Shown: positions 8,850 to 17,771, counted from the stretch's first letter. The stretch: 64,000 nt of DNA from Gordonia asplenii (GCF_012933505.1 NZ_JABBNB010000009.1:62001-126000); one strand, 5' to 3'. Translations and numbers: made by a program. The notes: generated by a model from the letters alone, not told the origin.

Positions 8850-9941
8850 ATGTCGAATACCTCCTCCGATACCGCTGCCCGCACCGTCGCCGCCTACGCC
8901 GCCACCTCGGCCGATCGGCCCCTGGCCGCGACGACGATCGAACGTCGCGCGCTCGGTCCCCACGACGTCCGGATCGACATCGCCTACTGCGGTATCTGTC
9001 ACTCCGACATCCACACCGCCCGCAGCGAATGGGGGCCGGCGCCCTATCCGGTGGTTCCCGGACACGAGATCGCCGGAATCGTCGCCGCAGTCGGAGCCGA
9101 GGTGACCAGGTTCAAGGTCGCCGAACGTGTCGGTGTCGGGTGCCTCGTCGACTCGTGCCGCGAGTGCGCCTCCTGCCTGGCCGGTGAGGAACAGTACTGC
9201 GAGCGTGGCTCGGTGGGTACCTATGCGGCGCGCGGCCGCGACGGTGAACTGACGCAGGGCGGGTACTCGACCGAGATCGTCGTCGATGAGAACTTCGTCT
9301 GCTCGATCCCCGAGGGCATCGGGCTCGACGTCGCGGCGCCGCTGCTGTGCGCGGGGATCACGCTGTTCTCCCCGCTGCGCCATTGGAACGCGGGCCCGGG
9401 TAAGCGCGTCGCGGTCATCGGGCTGGGCGGGCTGGGCCATATGGGAGTCAAGCTGGCGCACGCGATGGGCGCCGAGGTGACCGTGCTGTCACAGTCGCTG
9501 AAGAAGATGGAAGACGGTCTGCGGCTCGGAGCCGACCACTATTACGCCACCGGCGACCCGGAAACCATTCGCGCACTGCGCAATTCGTTCGATCTGATCC
9601 TCAATACGGTGTCGGCGAATATCGACATCTCCAAATACCTCGGGCTGCTTGCGATCGACGGCACGCTCGTCGAACTCGGACTTCCGGAGAATCCGATCGA
9701 CGTGAAAGCCGGTGCGCTGCTCCGTAATCGGCGGAGTTTCGCCGGCTCGATGATCGGCGGGCTCGCGCAGACGCAGGAGATGCTCGACTTCTGCGCGGAG
9801 CACGGCGTCGGCTCCGAAGTCGAGGTGATCTCGGCCGAACAGATCAACGACGCCTATGACCGGGTGGTCGCGAGCGACGTGCGCTACCGATTCGTCATCG
9901 ACATGGCGACTTTGGGCGGGGAGTCGGAGGGGCGGTCTTGA
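8850..9941 (+). CDS. Zinc-dependent NADP alcohol dehydrogenase (AdhC / cinnamyl alcohol dehydrogenase type)
   Basis: Medium-chain dehydrogenase interconverting alcohols and aldehydes in the cytosol. The 363-residue product has the catalytic zinc ligands in CGICHSD and GHE, a structural-zinc loop [15 protein letters not shown], the GGYSTEIVV motif typical of the NADP-dependent CAD/YahK branch, and the nucleotide fold [23 protein letters not shown] 8850 follows a GGGAG stretch by about 10 nt; a GTG three codons earlier is an alternative. No operon partner: downstream comes a spacer and then the copper promoter. The natural substrate is not predictable. Confidence 0.93.
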   Translation: MSNTSSDTAARTVAAYAATSADRPLAATTIERRALGPHDVRIDIAYCGICHSDIHTARSEWGPAPYPVVPGHEIAGIVAAVGAEVTRFKVAERVGVGCLVDSCRECASCLAGEEQYCERGSVGTYAARGRDGELTQGGYSTEIVVDENFVCSIPEGIGLDVAAPLLCAGITLFSPLRHWNAGPGKRVAVIGLGGLGHMGVKLAHAMGAEVTVLSQSLKKMEDGLRLGADHYYATGDPETIRALRNSFDLILNTVSANIDISKYLGLLAIDGTLVELGLPENPIDVKAGALLRNRRSFAGSMIGGLAQTQEMLDFCAEHGVGSEVEVISAEQINDAYDRVVASDVRYRFVIDMATLGGESEGRS

Positions 9942-10095
9942 TTTCTGGCTGACCGAGCGGCGGCGTGGGGGTGACCATGCCGCGGGCCTTTGTGGGTGAT
10001 CGAGTGGCGGCGTGCGAGCACAGCGAGCCCGCCGGCACATCGAGATCTCGCAACTCGACCGCTCGAACAACAGCGGGGCGAACCACGCCTTGACC

Positions 10096-10124
10096 AATAC
10101 CCCCTAGGGGTATACAACGGTGGC
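10096..10124 (+). promoter_or_regulatory. CsoR-type copper operator and promoter of the P-type ATPase gene
   Basis: TACCCCCTAGGGGTA (10098-10112) is a TACCCC-N3-GGGGTA dyad of the CsoR class. TATACA (10111-10116) overlaps its right edge as a -10 box, with the ATG at 10125 only 8 nt further on, so transcription is probably leaderless and blocked by repressor. The same dyad occurs in front of csoR. Confidence 0.8.
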
Positions 10125-12176
10125 ATGGACATGACGACCCATGATCACCCTCAGCACCAGATGCCCGGGCCACATACTGAGCACAACCACCACGCCGCGC
10201 ACGCCGGTGCTCATACCGGACATGCGGGCGGTCACGCCGACCACGCCGCGCAGTTCGGCCGGCTCTTCGCGATCATGTCGGTGCTCGCCGTCCCGACTGT
10301 GTTCGCGAGCATGATGTTCGCGTCGATAGTCGGCTACGACCTTCCCGAATGGCCTTGGTTGCAATGGGTTTCGCCGATCTTGGGCACGGTCATGTTCGGC
10401 TGGGGCGGCAAACCGTTCCTCGTCGGCGCGGTCGGGGAGCTGCGCGGCCGCAAGCCCGGCATGATGACTCTGATCGCGTTGGCGATCAGTGTGGCGTTTG
10501 TCGCGTCGTGGCTCGCGGCGCTCGGCGTCGTCGCGCACGACCTCGACTTCTGGTGGGAGCTCGCCCTGCTGATCGTCATCATGCTCGCCGGGCACTGGAT
10601 CGAGATGCGCTCACTCGCGATGACCACGTCGGCACTCGACTCGCTGGCGGCGCTACTGCCCGACGAAGCCGAGCGCCTCGACGGCGACGTCGTCGAGACG
10701 GTTGCGCCGACGGACTTGCGGATCGGCGACGTCGTGATCGTGCGGCCGGGCGGTCGAGTGCCCGCCGACGGTGAAATCATCGACGGTGCAGCAGATTTCG
10801 ACGAATCGATGATCACCGGCGAGTCGACGCTGGTGCGTCGGGCGCCAGGTGACGTCGTGGTCGCGGGCACCGTCGCGGCAGACACCGCGGTCCGCGTCCG
10901 TATCGCCGCGGTCGGCGACGACACCGCGCTCTCCGGCATCGCACGCCTCGTCGAGCAGGCGCAGAATTCGACGTCGCGCGCACAACGTCTCGCCGATCGG
11001 GCGGCGGGCTGGCTGTTCTGGTTCGCGCTGGCGTCGGCGGCTATCACCGCCGTCGTGTGGACCGCGCTCGGGCAGCCCGACAATGCGATCATCCGGACGA
11101 TCACCGTGCTCGTCATCGCCTGCCCGCACGCGCTCGGTTTGGCCATTCCACTCGTCGTCGCCATCGCGACCGAACGGGCGGCCAAGATGGGTGTGCTCGT
11201 GAAAGACCGTGTGGCCCTTGAGACTTTGCGGAACGCCACAGTCGTGCTGTTCGACAAGACCGGCACCCTGACGCGCGGCGAACCGGCCGTCGTCGACGTT
11301 CGCGCGGCGTCGGGGTGGAATGTCGACGACGTGATCGAATTGGCCGCCGCAGCGGAGCGCGACAGCGAGCATCCGCTGGCGCGGGCCGTCGTCGACGCTG
11401 CCGAGCTGCGAAAGCTGCGGCAGCACAAAGCCTCTGGCTTCGTTGCGAACGCGGCCGTCGGGGTGCAGGCCACTGTCGACGGCCGCGACGTCGCCGTCGG
11501 TGGACCGAATCTTCTTGCGCAGGAATCGCTTTCCGCACTCGATGAAGCCCAGGAGTGGATCGACGGAGGCACTACCGTGCTGCATGTCGTGGTCGACGGT
11601 GAGATCGCCGGTGCCCTGGCGTTGGCGGATGAGATCAGGCCGGAGTCCGCCGAAGCGATAACGGCGTTGCGTGCCAAGGGAATCGAGCCGGTCATGATCA
11701 CCGGCGACGCGCCCTCGGTCGCTCATCGGGTCGCGGCGCAGCTGGGCATCGACCGCGTCTACGCCGGGGTCCGGCCGGAGGACAAGGAGTCGAAGGTCGC
11801 GCAACTCCAGTCGACGGGAGCGACGGTGGTGATGGTCGGCGACGGCGTGAACGATGCCCCGGCACTCGCCCGCGCCGACGTCGGGGTGGCCATCGGCGCC
11901 GGAACCGACGTCGCCATCGGATCGGCGGGCGTGATTCTGGCCGGCGACGATCCGCGTGCGGTGGTGTCGGCCATCAGCCTGTCCGCGGCGTCGTATCGGA
12001 AGATGAAGCAGAATCTCTGGTGGGCAGCGGGTTACAACCTGGTGGCGGTTCCGCTGGCGGCGGGCGTGCTCGCGCCGATCGGCTTCGTGATGCCGATGGC
12101 GGTCGGGGCGATCCTGATGTCGGCCTCGACGGTGATCGTCGCGCTGAACGCCCAGCTCCTGCGGCGTTCGCGGTAG
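10125..12176 (+). CDS. copB: Copper-translocating P1B-type ATPase (CopB type)
   Basis: 683-residue ATP-driven exporter of copper or silver. The N-terminus (residues about 1-42) is His-rich, with no CxxC metal domain. Membrane segments follow, then the actuator motif TGES (about 232-235), the metal-site triplet CPH (333-335), the phosphorylation motif DKTGT (Asp about 377), the HP motif in SEHPLA and the hinge GDGVNDAP. CPH rather than CPC, together with a His-rich tail, is the CopB/P1B-3 signature, so Cu(II)/Cu(I)/Ag export is expected. ATG 10125 is chosen because the promoter and CsoR-like box end just before it. Downstream csoR and copZ carry the same regulatory box. Confidence 0.93.
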   Translation: MDMTTHDHPQHQMPGPHTEHNHHAAHAGAHTGHAGGHADHAAQFGRLFAIMSVLAVPTVFASMMFASIVGYDLPEWPWLQWVSPILGTVMFGWGGKPFLVGAVGELRGRKPGMMTLIALAISVAFVASWLAALGVVAHDLDFWWELALLIVIMLAGHWIEMRSLAMTTSALDSLAALLPDEAERLDGDVVETVAPTDLRIGDVVIVRPGGRVPADGEIIDGAADFDESMITGESTLVRRAPGDVVVAGTVAADTAVRVRIAAVGDDTALSGIARLVEQAQNSTSRAQRLADRAAGWLFWFALASAAITAVVWTALGQPDNAIIRTITVLVIACPHALGLAIPLVVAIATERAAKMGVLVKDRVALETLRNATVVLFDKTGTLTRGEPAVVDVRAASGWNVDDVIELAAAAERDSEHPLARAVVDAAELRKLRQHKASGFVANAAVGVQATVDGRDVAVGGPNLLAQESLSALDEAQEWIDGGTTVLHVVVDGEIAGALALADEIRPESAEAITALRAKGIEPVMITGDAPSVAHRVAAQLGIDRVYAGVRPEDKESKVAQLQSTGATVVMVGDGVNDAPALARADVGVAIGAGTDVAIGSAGVILAGDDPRAVVSAISLSAASYRKMKQNLWWAAGYNLVAVPLAAGVLAPIGFVMPMAVGAILMSASTVIVALNAQLLRRSR

Positions 12177-12219
12177 TCGATCACCGCCAGGGGCTTGAAC
12201 TGTCCGCACCCCTCGGATA

Positions 12220-12244
12220 AGTTTTCGATTGACAGTCGAAAACT
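12220..12244 (+). promoter_or_regulatory. Perfect palindrome in front of nadB
   Basis: AGTTTTCGA (12220-12228) and TCGAAAACT (12236-12244) are exact inverted copies separated by 7 bp and end 15 nt before the nadB ATG. The position and symmetry fit a repressor operator, possibly for a NAD-biosynthesis regulator. No regulator gene is adjacent, so the binding protein is unassigned. Confidence 0.65.
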
Positions 12245-12259
12245 CTGGAGGTGGTTGGC

Positions 12260-13882
12260 ATGGGCAAGCGCGCAGACGCCGACCTGGTGGTCATCGGTGC
12301 GGGAATCGCCGGACTCACCGCGGCACTGTCCGCGGCGTCGGCGGGCCTGCGGGTCGTCGTGCTCAACAAGGGGCCGCACTGGAAACCAGACCGCCACGAG
12401 CAGTCGACGTCGACCTTCTACGCGCAGGGCGGCATCGCAGTCGTCGAGCCGGACAACCCGGAAGACTCTATTGACCTGCATGTTTCCGACACCCTCGCGG
12501 CCGGTGCCGGGCTGACCGACGCGGATGCGACACGACCGATCGTCGCCGACGCCTGGCCTGCCATCGTAGAGTTGGTTGCCCGCGGCGCGGACTTCGACCG
12601 TGATGCAGACGGCGCCTTCCGCCGCACCCGTGAGGGCGGGCACAGTGTGCGCCGCATCATTCACGCAGGCGGCGACGCCACCGGAGCGCAGGTGCAGCGT
12701 GCACTCGGGCAGGCGGTGAGCGCGGCGTCGAACATGGCGCTGACCTGTATCGACGATGCTGTGGTCACCGATCTACTGCTGGCGGACGGAACCGTTGTGG
12801 GGGCGACGTACCGCGTCGCCGACGCCCCTGACGTCCACGCCGTCTACGCCCCGACCGTCTTGCTCGCCACCGGTGGGGCGGGGCACCTCTACGCGGCCAC
12901 CACCAATCCGGCGGGTGCCACCGCCGACGGCATCGCGCTGGCGCTGCGGGCGGGCGCGCTTGTCGCCGACCTCGAATTCATCCAGTTCCATCCGACGATG
13001 CTCTACGTCCCCGGAGCTCGCGGCCGGCGCACCCTCATCAGCGAGGCGGTGCGCGGCGAGGGCGGACGGCTCGTCGATGCGGGCGGCGAATCGGTCACGG
13101 CCGGTGTGCATCCGATGGGTGATCTCGCTCCGCGCGACGTCGTGTCGCGGGCCGTCGAGGCGTCGTTGGATCGCAGCGGCGACGACTGCGTCTTCCTCGA
13201 CATCTCCGACGTCGACGACTTCGAGCGGCGCTTCCCGACGGTGACCGCCGGAATCCGAGCCGCGGGGCTCGCCGACGATGGTGACATCCGGTCCGCTCCC
13301 GGCGCCGGTGCTGTGCCGCAACGGATTCCGGTGGTCCCCGGCGCGCACTACCTGTGTGGCGGAGTGGTGGCGACGCCGTCGGGGCAGACGTCGGTGCCGG
13401 GTCTGCTGGTGGCAGGCGAGGTGGCCCGAACCGGATTGCACGGGGCCAATCGCCTGGCGTCGAACAGCCTGCTGGAGGGGCTGGTGATGGGGCGCAAGGC
13501 CGCAGCGCAAGCCGTCCGACGCCGGGGGATGCCGGTCGTCGAAGTGGCGGTACCCAGCGTCGGGCAGCGGGCGGCGCTGGACCGGAAGTCATTGCAGGAC
13601 TTGATGTCTGGTTCGGTCGCTCTTCGACGCTGCGCGGACGGCCTGGCCGAGGTCGCGGCCGTCCTCGATGCTGCGCCGCGACGTGCGATGGGGTCGGTAC
13701 ACGACCTGGAAGACGCCGCGCTCACGCTGACCGCTCGGGCGGTGGTCGCGGCTGCGCTCGCGCGTCGAGAGTCGCGCGGGTGTCATTCGCGGACCGACTA
13801 TCCCGATACCGATGCGACCGGGGTGTCGCGCACATTCGGGTATGACGGCTCGGTGGTCGCCGAGGCGTGCGCTGTCGTCTGA
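12260..13882 (+). CDS. nadB: L-aspartate oxidase
   Basis: FAD enzyme oxidising L-aspartate to iminoaspartate, the first step of de novo NAD synthesis. The 540-residue protein has the Rossmann motif VVIGAGIAGLTAALSA at the N-terminus, STSTFYAQGGIAVV and HSVRRIIHAGGDATG in the flavin domain, the capping and active-site region EFIQFHPTML, ISEAVRGEGGRLVD and PRDVVSRAV, and the C-terminal GLHGANRLASNSLLEGLV. The ATG at 12260 has GGAGGT 7 nt upstream. nadB usually sits with nadA and nadC; here it stands alone between copper genes, with its own palindrome upstream. Either nadA/nadC lie elsewhere or this is a second copy. Confidence 0.9.
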   Translation: MGKRADADLVVIGAGIAGLTAALSAASAGLRVVVLNKGPHWKPDRHEQSTSTFYAQGGIAVVEPDNPEDSIDLHVSDTLAAGAGLTDADATRPIVADAWPAIVELVARGADFDRDADGAFRRTREGGHSVRRIIHAGGDATGAQVQRALGQAVSAASNMALTCIDDAVVTDLLLADGTVVGATYRVADAPDVHAVYAPTVLLATGGAGHLYAATTNPAGATADGIALALRAGALVADLEFIQFHPTMLYVPGARGRRTLISEAVRGEGGRLVDAGGESVTAGVHPMGDLAPRDVVSRAVEASLDRSGDDCVFLDISDVDDFERRFPTVTAGIRAAGLADDGDIRSAPGAGAVPQRIPVVPGAHYLCGGVVATPSGQTSVPGLLVAGEVARTGLHGANRLASNSLLEGLVMGRKAAAQAVRRRGMPVVEVAVPSVGQRAALDRKSLQDLMSGSVALRRCADGLAEVAAVLDAAPRRAMGSVHDLEDAALTLTARAVVAAALARRESRGCHSRTDYPDTDATGVSRTFGYDGSVVAEACAVV

Positions 13883-13896
13883 CGTGATGGTTGCTG

Positions 13897-13951
13897 ATAC
13901 CCCCTAGGGGTAGCAATTCCGTCTTGTCGCGTGTATACCTGTAGGGGGTAT
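13897..13951 (+). promoter_or_regulatory. Two CsoR-type boxes before csoR
   Basis: Box 1, TACCCCCTAGGGGTA (13898-13912), is identical to the box before the ATPase gene. Box 2, TATACCTGTAGGGGGTATA (13933-13951), is an imperfect copy with TACC and GGGGTA half sites, closer to the start. Autoregulation of csoR by copper is the expected logic; two boxes suggest two tetramers or a graded response. Confidence 0.75.
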
Positions 13952-13971
13952 ATCGGAGGCAAGGAGGCGAC

Positions 13972-14268
13972 GTGACCGAGCATTCACATCACGGCTACAT
14001 GGGCGAGAAGGACGCATACCTGCGCAGGCTGCGCAGGATCGAAGGGCAAGCCCGTGGGCTGCAGCGCATGGTCGAAGAAGAGGCCTACTGCATCGATATC
14101 CTCACGCAGGTCAGCGCGATGACCAAGGCGTTGCAGGCGGTCAGCCTGGGCCTACTCGAAGACCACATGAATCACTGCGTCATCGACGCCGCACGAGAAG
14201 GCGGCGACGCCGGGCGCGACAAGATCGACGAAGCCATGGAAGCCATTGCGCGCCTGGTGAAGTCGTGA
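13972..14268 (+). CDS. csoR: Copper-sensing transcriptional repressor CsoR
   Basis: 98-residue all-helical tetrameric repressor that releases DNA on binding Cu(I). The Cu ligands Cys40, His65 and Cys69 have the same spacing (25 and 4) as Cys36-His61-Cys65 of the M. tuberculosis protein. RRIEGQARGLQRMVEEEAYC is the conserved helix 1. The N-terminus carries an extra HSHH. Starts at GTG 13972, preceded by AAGGAGG. It is followed 27 bp later by copZ, probably co-transcribed. CsoR-like boxes before this gene and before the ATPase gene define a local regulon. Confidence 0.95.
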   Translation: MTEHSHHGYMGEKDAYLRRLRRIEGQARGLQRMVEEEAYCIDILTQVSAMTKALQAVSLGLLEDHMNHCVIDAAREGGDAGRDKIDEAMEAIARLVKS

Positions 14269-14295
14269 TTTCCCACAGTCGGAAAGGAATCTGAC

Positions 14296-14502
14296 ATGAC
14301 CATCTCCAATTACACCGTGACCGGCATGACCTGCGGGCACTGCGCTGCGTCGGTTCGCGAGGAGATCTCCGAGATCGACGGTGTCACCGACGTCCAGGTC
14401 GACGTGAAGACCGGCGCAGTCGCGGTGTCCAGCGAGTCCGAGCTCGACGCCGACGCCGTCGCCACCGCGGTCTCCGAAGCGGGCTATCAACTCGTGCGCT
14501 AA
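14296..14502 (+). CDS. copZ: Copper chaperone / heavy-metal-associated domain protein
   Basis: 68-residue cytosolic copper carrier with a single HMA fold. GMTCGHC supplies Cys13 and Cys16; the C-terminal AVSEAGYQLVR is the typical end of the ferredoxin-like fold. It lies 27 bp after csoR with AAAGGA before the ATG. It would hand Cu(I) to CsoR or the exporter. Because the ATPase lacks its own CxxC domain, this chaperone may be the only HMA domain of the island. Confidence 0.93.
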   Translation: MTISNYTVTGMTCGHCAASVREEISEIDGVTDVQVDVKTGAVAVSSESELDADAVATAVSEAGYQLVR

Positions 14503-14596
14503 CCTCATCGATTCGGATGCCGAGACGAGCGATTCCTGCGATGAGTGCCAGGCGGCGTTCGAGCTTATCGAGCGTGGCTACGGGTCGTGCTCCGTC

Positions 14597-14671
14597 GGGA
14601 AAATCGGGAAAATAGCTGGTCACCGGGGGCGAATTGCCCTCGGCGACCCGGTATTCGGACGGTTTTCTCCC
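14597..14671. repeat. Dispersed palindromic repeat, copy 1
   Basis: Starts GGGAAAATCGGGAAAATAGC and ends GGTATTCGGACGGTTTTCTC, so the ends pair. GGGGGCGAATTGCCCTC sits at the centre. The same architecture and many identical bases recur at 58092-58168. A hairpin-forming mobile or regulatory repeat is likely. Confidence 0.6.
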
Positions 14672-14879
14672 AGCCCAGCGCAACCGCCCTGATCCCGAAG
14701 CGAACTGCGCCGTCGCGACTCGACCGGTGCGGCCATAGGTCGACAGTGTCAACGATCGCGGCTTGTCAGTCGCGCGGGCGTCGATATGCGACGGCCTGAC
14801 CTCCTGGCAGGTGACGCGACGCATCGGCGGTGTCGCGGATATTGGAAAGTGCTCTCCTGCAACGGGTCTGGTCTTGCAT

Positions 14880-14975
14880 CTGCCGACGGTGACCTATTGC
14901 GAGATCAACTATCCCGACCGGTCGAATCCGCTGATGAAATATGCGGGGCAGCTCCCGGCACCGCCGGCCGGCTGA
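14880..14975 (+). pseudogene. Possible C-terminal gene remnant
   Basis: A plus-strand frame ending at 14975 translates to LPTVTYCEINYPDRSNPLMK and then YAGQLPAPPAG, with strong GC preference at third positions, like the real genes here. Upstream in the same frame this preference fades and no start with a ribosome binding site is evident. It may be the tail of a decayed gene. I do not recognise the family. Confidence 0.25.
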
Positions 14976-14992
14976 TCGCTTCACCGAAGAAC

Positions 14993-15021
14993 TAGAACAT
15001 GTTCTACTACTGAGCTAGGCT
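14993..15021 (+). promoter_or_regulatory. KstR-like palindrome with leaderless promoter
   Basis: TAGAACATGTTCTA (14993-15006) is a perfect 14-bp palindrome and fits the KstR consensus TNNAACNNGTTNNA of the actinobacterial sterol regulon. It occupies the -35 region of a promoter whose -10 TAGGCT (15016-15021) ends 6 nt before the ATG at 15028. An equivalent site lies at 33062-33075. Confidence 0.7.
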
Positions 15022-15027
15022 GTCGGC

Positions 15028-16527
15028 ATGAGTGACGCGCAGCCCGTAGGCAGCACAAAGACCGAGCTACCGCCGTTGATCGGCGCCGCCGACGTCGACG
15101 AGTACACCGACGAGGTGGACGTGCTTGTTGTCGGGTCGGGTATCTCCGGCGGTTGTGCCGCCGTGGAGGCAGCGCGCGCTGGCGCGAGAGTGCTGCTGAT
15201 CGAACGGGCTGCGGAGACCGGTGGAACCACCCGGCTCGCCGGTGGTCACTTCTATCTCGGCGGCGGTACCGCCGTCCAAGAGGCGACCGGCCAGCCGGAC
15301 TCCGCCGAGGAGATGGAGAAATACCTCACCGCGGTATCGCTGGAGCCCGAGCCGGAGAAGATTCACGCCTACTGCGTCGACAGCGTCGAACATTTCAACT
15401 GGCTCGAAGCCCTCGGGCTGAAGTTCGAGCGCAGCTTCTATCCGGAGAAGGCGGTCATCCAGCCGGGCACACAGGGGCTGATGTTCACGGGCAACGAGAA
15501 GGTCTGGCCGTTCAAGAACATCGCGGTTCCCGCGCCGCGTGGCCACAAGGTGCCGGTTCCCGGTGACACCGGCGGTGCGTCGATGGTCATCGATCTGTTG
15601 ATCGCCGAACTCGACCGCCTCGGAGTCGAGGTGCGCGTCGACACCGGTGCGCGCAATCTCATCGTCGACGCTTCTGGACGGGTCGTCGGGGTGAAGTGGC
15701 GTCGACCGGGAGCCGAGGGCTACATCAAAGCCGGGGCGGTGGTGATCGCCGCTGGCGGCTACGTCCTCAACGAAGACATGGTCAACGAGCACGTGCCGCA
15801 GCTGGCGAACCAGTCCTACACGCTCGGCACCACCTACGACGACGGATTGGGCATCCGGCTGGGGCAGTCGGCTGGTGCGGCCGTCAAACACATGGACCAG
15901 GCCTTCATCACCGCGCCGGTCTACCCGCCGTCGATCCTGCTCACCGGCATAATCGTGAACAAGAACGGAAAGCGGTTCGTCGCCGAAGACAGCTACCATT
16001 CGCGCACCGCGGGATTCGTGATGGACCAGCCCGACAAGAAGGCGTATCTCATCGTCGACGAAGAGCACCTCGAGCGGCCCGCGTTCCCGCTGGCGCCGTT
16101 CATCGACGGTTGGGAGACCGTCGAGGAGATGGAGACCGACCTCGGGATTCCGGCCGGCAACCTGGTCGCGACGCTCGACGCCTATAACACCGACGCTGCG
16201 CGGGGCGACGATCCGGACTTCCACAAGAGTGCGGAATTCCTTGCGCCGCAAGCGAATGGGCCGTGGGCGGCATTCGACATGAGCCTCGGAAAGGCCATGT
16301 ACTCCGGATTCACCGTCGGCGGGCTGGCGACGACCGTCGACAGCGAGGTGCTCGACGCCGCCGGAGCGCCCATCGTCGGGTTGTACGCTGCCGGAGCGTG
16401 CGCGGCGAATCTCGCTCAGGACGGCAAGGGTTACTCGAGTGGAACGCAACTGGGCGAGGGGTCGTATTTCGGTCGTCGGGCGGGGCGGCACGCTGCGGCG
16501 CTGGCGGTCGCACCGGCGGTAGCCTGA
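15028..16527 (+). CDS. FAD-binding dehydrogenase (3-ketosteroid dehydrogenase / fumarate reductase flavoprotein family)
   Basis: 499-residue flavoprotein of the KstD / fumarate-reductase fold. VDVLVVGSGISGGCAAVEAA near residue 30 binds the FAD ADP moiety; GGTTRLAGGHFYLGGGT and the late GYSSGTQLGEGSYFGRRAG are family motifs. It lacks clear evidence of being a true delta1-dehydrogenase, so the substrate is open. The KstR-like palindrome directly upstream suggests expression with sterol catabolism (inference). The ATG at 15028 is 6 nt after a -10 box and has no ribosome binding site, so the message is probably leaderless. Transcribed alone: a new promoter region follows. Confidence 0.85.
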   Translation: MSDAQPVGSTKTELPPLIGAADVDEYTDEVDVLVVGSGISGGCAAVEAARAGARVLLIERAAETGGTTRLAGGHFYLGGGTAVQEATGQPDSAEEMEKYLTAVSLEPEPEKIHAYCVDSVEHFNWLEALGLKFERSFYPEKAVIQPGTQGLMFTGNEKVWPFKNIAVPAPRGHKVPVPGDTGGASMVIDLLIAELDRLGVEVRVDTGARNLIVDASGRVVGVKWRRPGAEGYIKAGAVVIAAGGYVLNEDMVNEHVPQLANQSYTLGTTYDDGLGIRLGQSAGAAVKHMDQAFITAPVYPPSILLTGIIVNKNGKRFVAEDSYHSRTAGFVMDQPDKKAYLIVDEEHLERPAFPLAPFIDGWETVEEMETDLGIPAGNLVATLDAYNTDAARGDDPDFHKSAEFLAPQANGPWAAFDMSLGKAMYSGFTVGGLATTVDSEVLDAAGAPIVGLYAAGACAANLAQDGKGYSSGTQLGEGSYFGRRAGRHAAALAVAPAVA

Positions 16528-16541
16528 CTACTCGCGGGTAG
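16528..16541. promoter_or_regulatory. CTACTCGCGGGTAG near-palindrome, copy 1
   Basis: CTACTCGCGGGTAG begins right after the FAD dehydrogenase stop and lies about 115 bp upstream of the PE-PPE hydrolase start. An identical 14-mer is at 17773-17786, upstream of pntAA. Possible operator shared by the two promoters. Confidence 0.45.
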
Positions 16542-16655
16542 CTTGACCAGCGGTTATTTCGTTTCGCAAACATTTGTACTTCATTTGGATGAACCTGGCC
16601 GGTCGACCTAAAACTGATGCTGTGAATGTGCTGACAACTCCTTAGTCTCAGAGGT

Positions 16656-17771
16656 GTGAAACGTCTGATGGTGGTTGTAGTCACGCTGGCGGTGTCCGTC
16701 TCGAGTGTTTTGGCGGGTACCGCGAACGCTGCGAGCGGGCGCCCGCCGGTGAAGGCGCCGCTTCCGGCGTTCGTCGCAGACATCGGATCCCCCGACGCCC
16801 AGGTACTTCTGATTCCCGGGACCGGTGATCCCACCGGCATCGACCAGGTTGCCCGAACCTACCGCTGGTGGGGCAATCGACCGGTGCAGATCATCGACTA
16901 TCCGGCGTCGTTCGGAGTGATCGTCGGGACCAAGATCCTCAACATCATCGGCGTCGGAACCTACAACAGTTCGGAACTGACCGGTGAGCACAAGGCGGCG
17001 CTGGCGGCTCGCGCGGCGTTGCGAGCCGGGCGGCCGGTGATCATCAACGGGTTCTCGCAAGGGGCGAATGTTGCGATGAACGCCGCATACACGCTGACTC
17101 ACGAGGGGGCGATCGCGCCCGGCAAACTCACCGTCGTGCTCGGCGCCGACCCGCGATTCCCCAATACCGGACTCGATACGGTCGCACCCAGCCTCCTCCC
17201 GGGCGTCGCCACCGACGGGCCGCGCGACCCCGCGGACCTCAAGGGCACCAAAGTGATCTCCTACTGCATCAGGGGCGATTCGGTGTGCGGACTCGCGAAC
17301 CCGATTGCCGATCCGGCCGCGGCGGCGCTGTACTTCGTGCCGGGCTATTACGTCCACGCGTTCATCTATCCGCAGGTCGGGAAGTTCAAGCAGGTCAAGA
17401 ATTGGCGCGACGGCGACACCCGCTACTACGTCTACGACGGCGGCAACCCACTCGGCATCATGCTCCGCGATCTGGGCGTACCGGTCGGGAAGAACTTCGA
17501 CGACGCCGTATCCAAAGCGGTTCCGGTCCCCATGCCCGGCGACGTCGCGACGAACAACGGCAAACCGGTGCCGACGCCGCGGATGCTGCAGGAGCAGCTG
17601 TATCGACGACTCGGACTCCAGCTACCACTGACCGACCCCGACAGCATCGCCCGTTCGCGACGCCAAGTGCGCCCGGTGCGAATGGCTCCACCGACCAGAA
17701 CTCCTGGCAAGCGCGCTGCCGTCGAACGTCTTCGGGTGACCACGCCGTCGATGCGTGTGGGGGTGCGATAG
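16656..17771 (+). CDS. Secreted PE-PPE-domain serine hydrolase
   Basis: 371-residue exported alpha/beta-hydrolase of the PE-PPE (cutinase-like) family, which includes esterases acting on mycobacterial-type lipids. The signal peptide spans residues about 1-26 (cleavage near TANAA). The conserved early motif VLLIPGTGDPTG is followed by the nucleophile elbow INGFSQGAN (Ser about 134). The C-terminal 60 residues are Pro/Arg-rich and likely disordered. GTG 16656 is preceded by TAGTCT (16643-16648) ending 7 nt upstream, which suggests a leaderless start. No PE or PPE N-terminal domain is present, so this is the hydrolase domain alone, as in other non-tuberculous actinobacteria. Confidence 0.85.
   Translation: MKRLMVVVVTLAVSVSSVLAGTANAASGRPPVKAPLPAFVADIGSPDAQVLLIPGTGDPTGIDQVARTYRWWGNRPVQIIDYPASFGVIVGTKILNIIGVGTYNSSELTGEHKAALAARAALRAGRPVIINGFSQGANVAMNAAYTLTHEGAIAPGKLTVVLGADPRFPNTGLDTVAPSLLPGVATDGPRDPADLKGTKVISYCIRGDSVCGLANPIADPAAAALYFVPGYYVHAFIYPQVGKFKQVKNWRDGDTRYYVYDGGNPLGIMLRDLGVPVGKNFDDAVSKAVPVPMPGDVATNNGKPVPTPRMLQEQLYRRLGLQLPLTDPDSIARSRRQVRPVRMAPPTRTPGKRAAVERLRVTTPSMRVGVR

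Larger units (their letters stand above)
14503..15027. other. Spacer with palindromic repeat and possible gene remnant
   Basis: No full gene is supported. It contains the palindromic repeat at 14597-14671, a plus-strand stretch at about 14880-14975 with coding-like third-position GC, and the promoter/operator of the FAD dehydrogenase at its end. The minus-strand frame that covers much of the spacer also crosses copZ and ends in an Arg-rich composition, so it is rejected. Confidence 0.6.

Noticed and set aside
10653-12209. Long minus-strand open frame opposite the copper ATPase
   Set aside because: High-GC antisense shadow with Arg/Asp-rich composition and no family motif.
12229-12234. TTGACA as a -35 box inside the nadB palindrome
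   Set aside because: No -10-like hexamer at the right distance before the ATG.
14384-14824. Minus-strand frame of 146 codons
   Set aside because: It crosses copZ antisense and ends in a run of Arg codons; no start site and no family resemblance.
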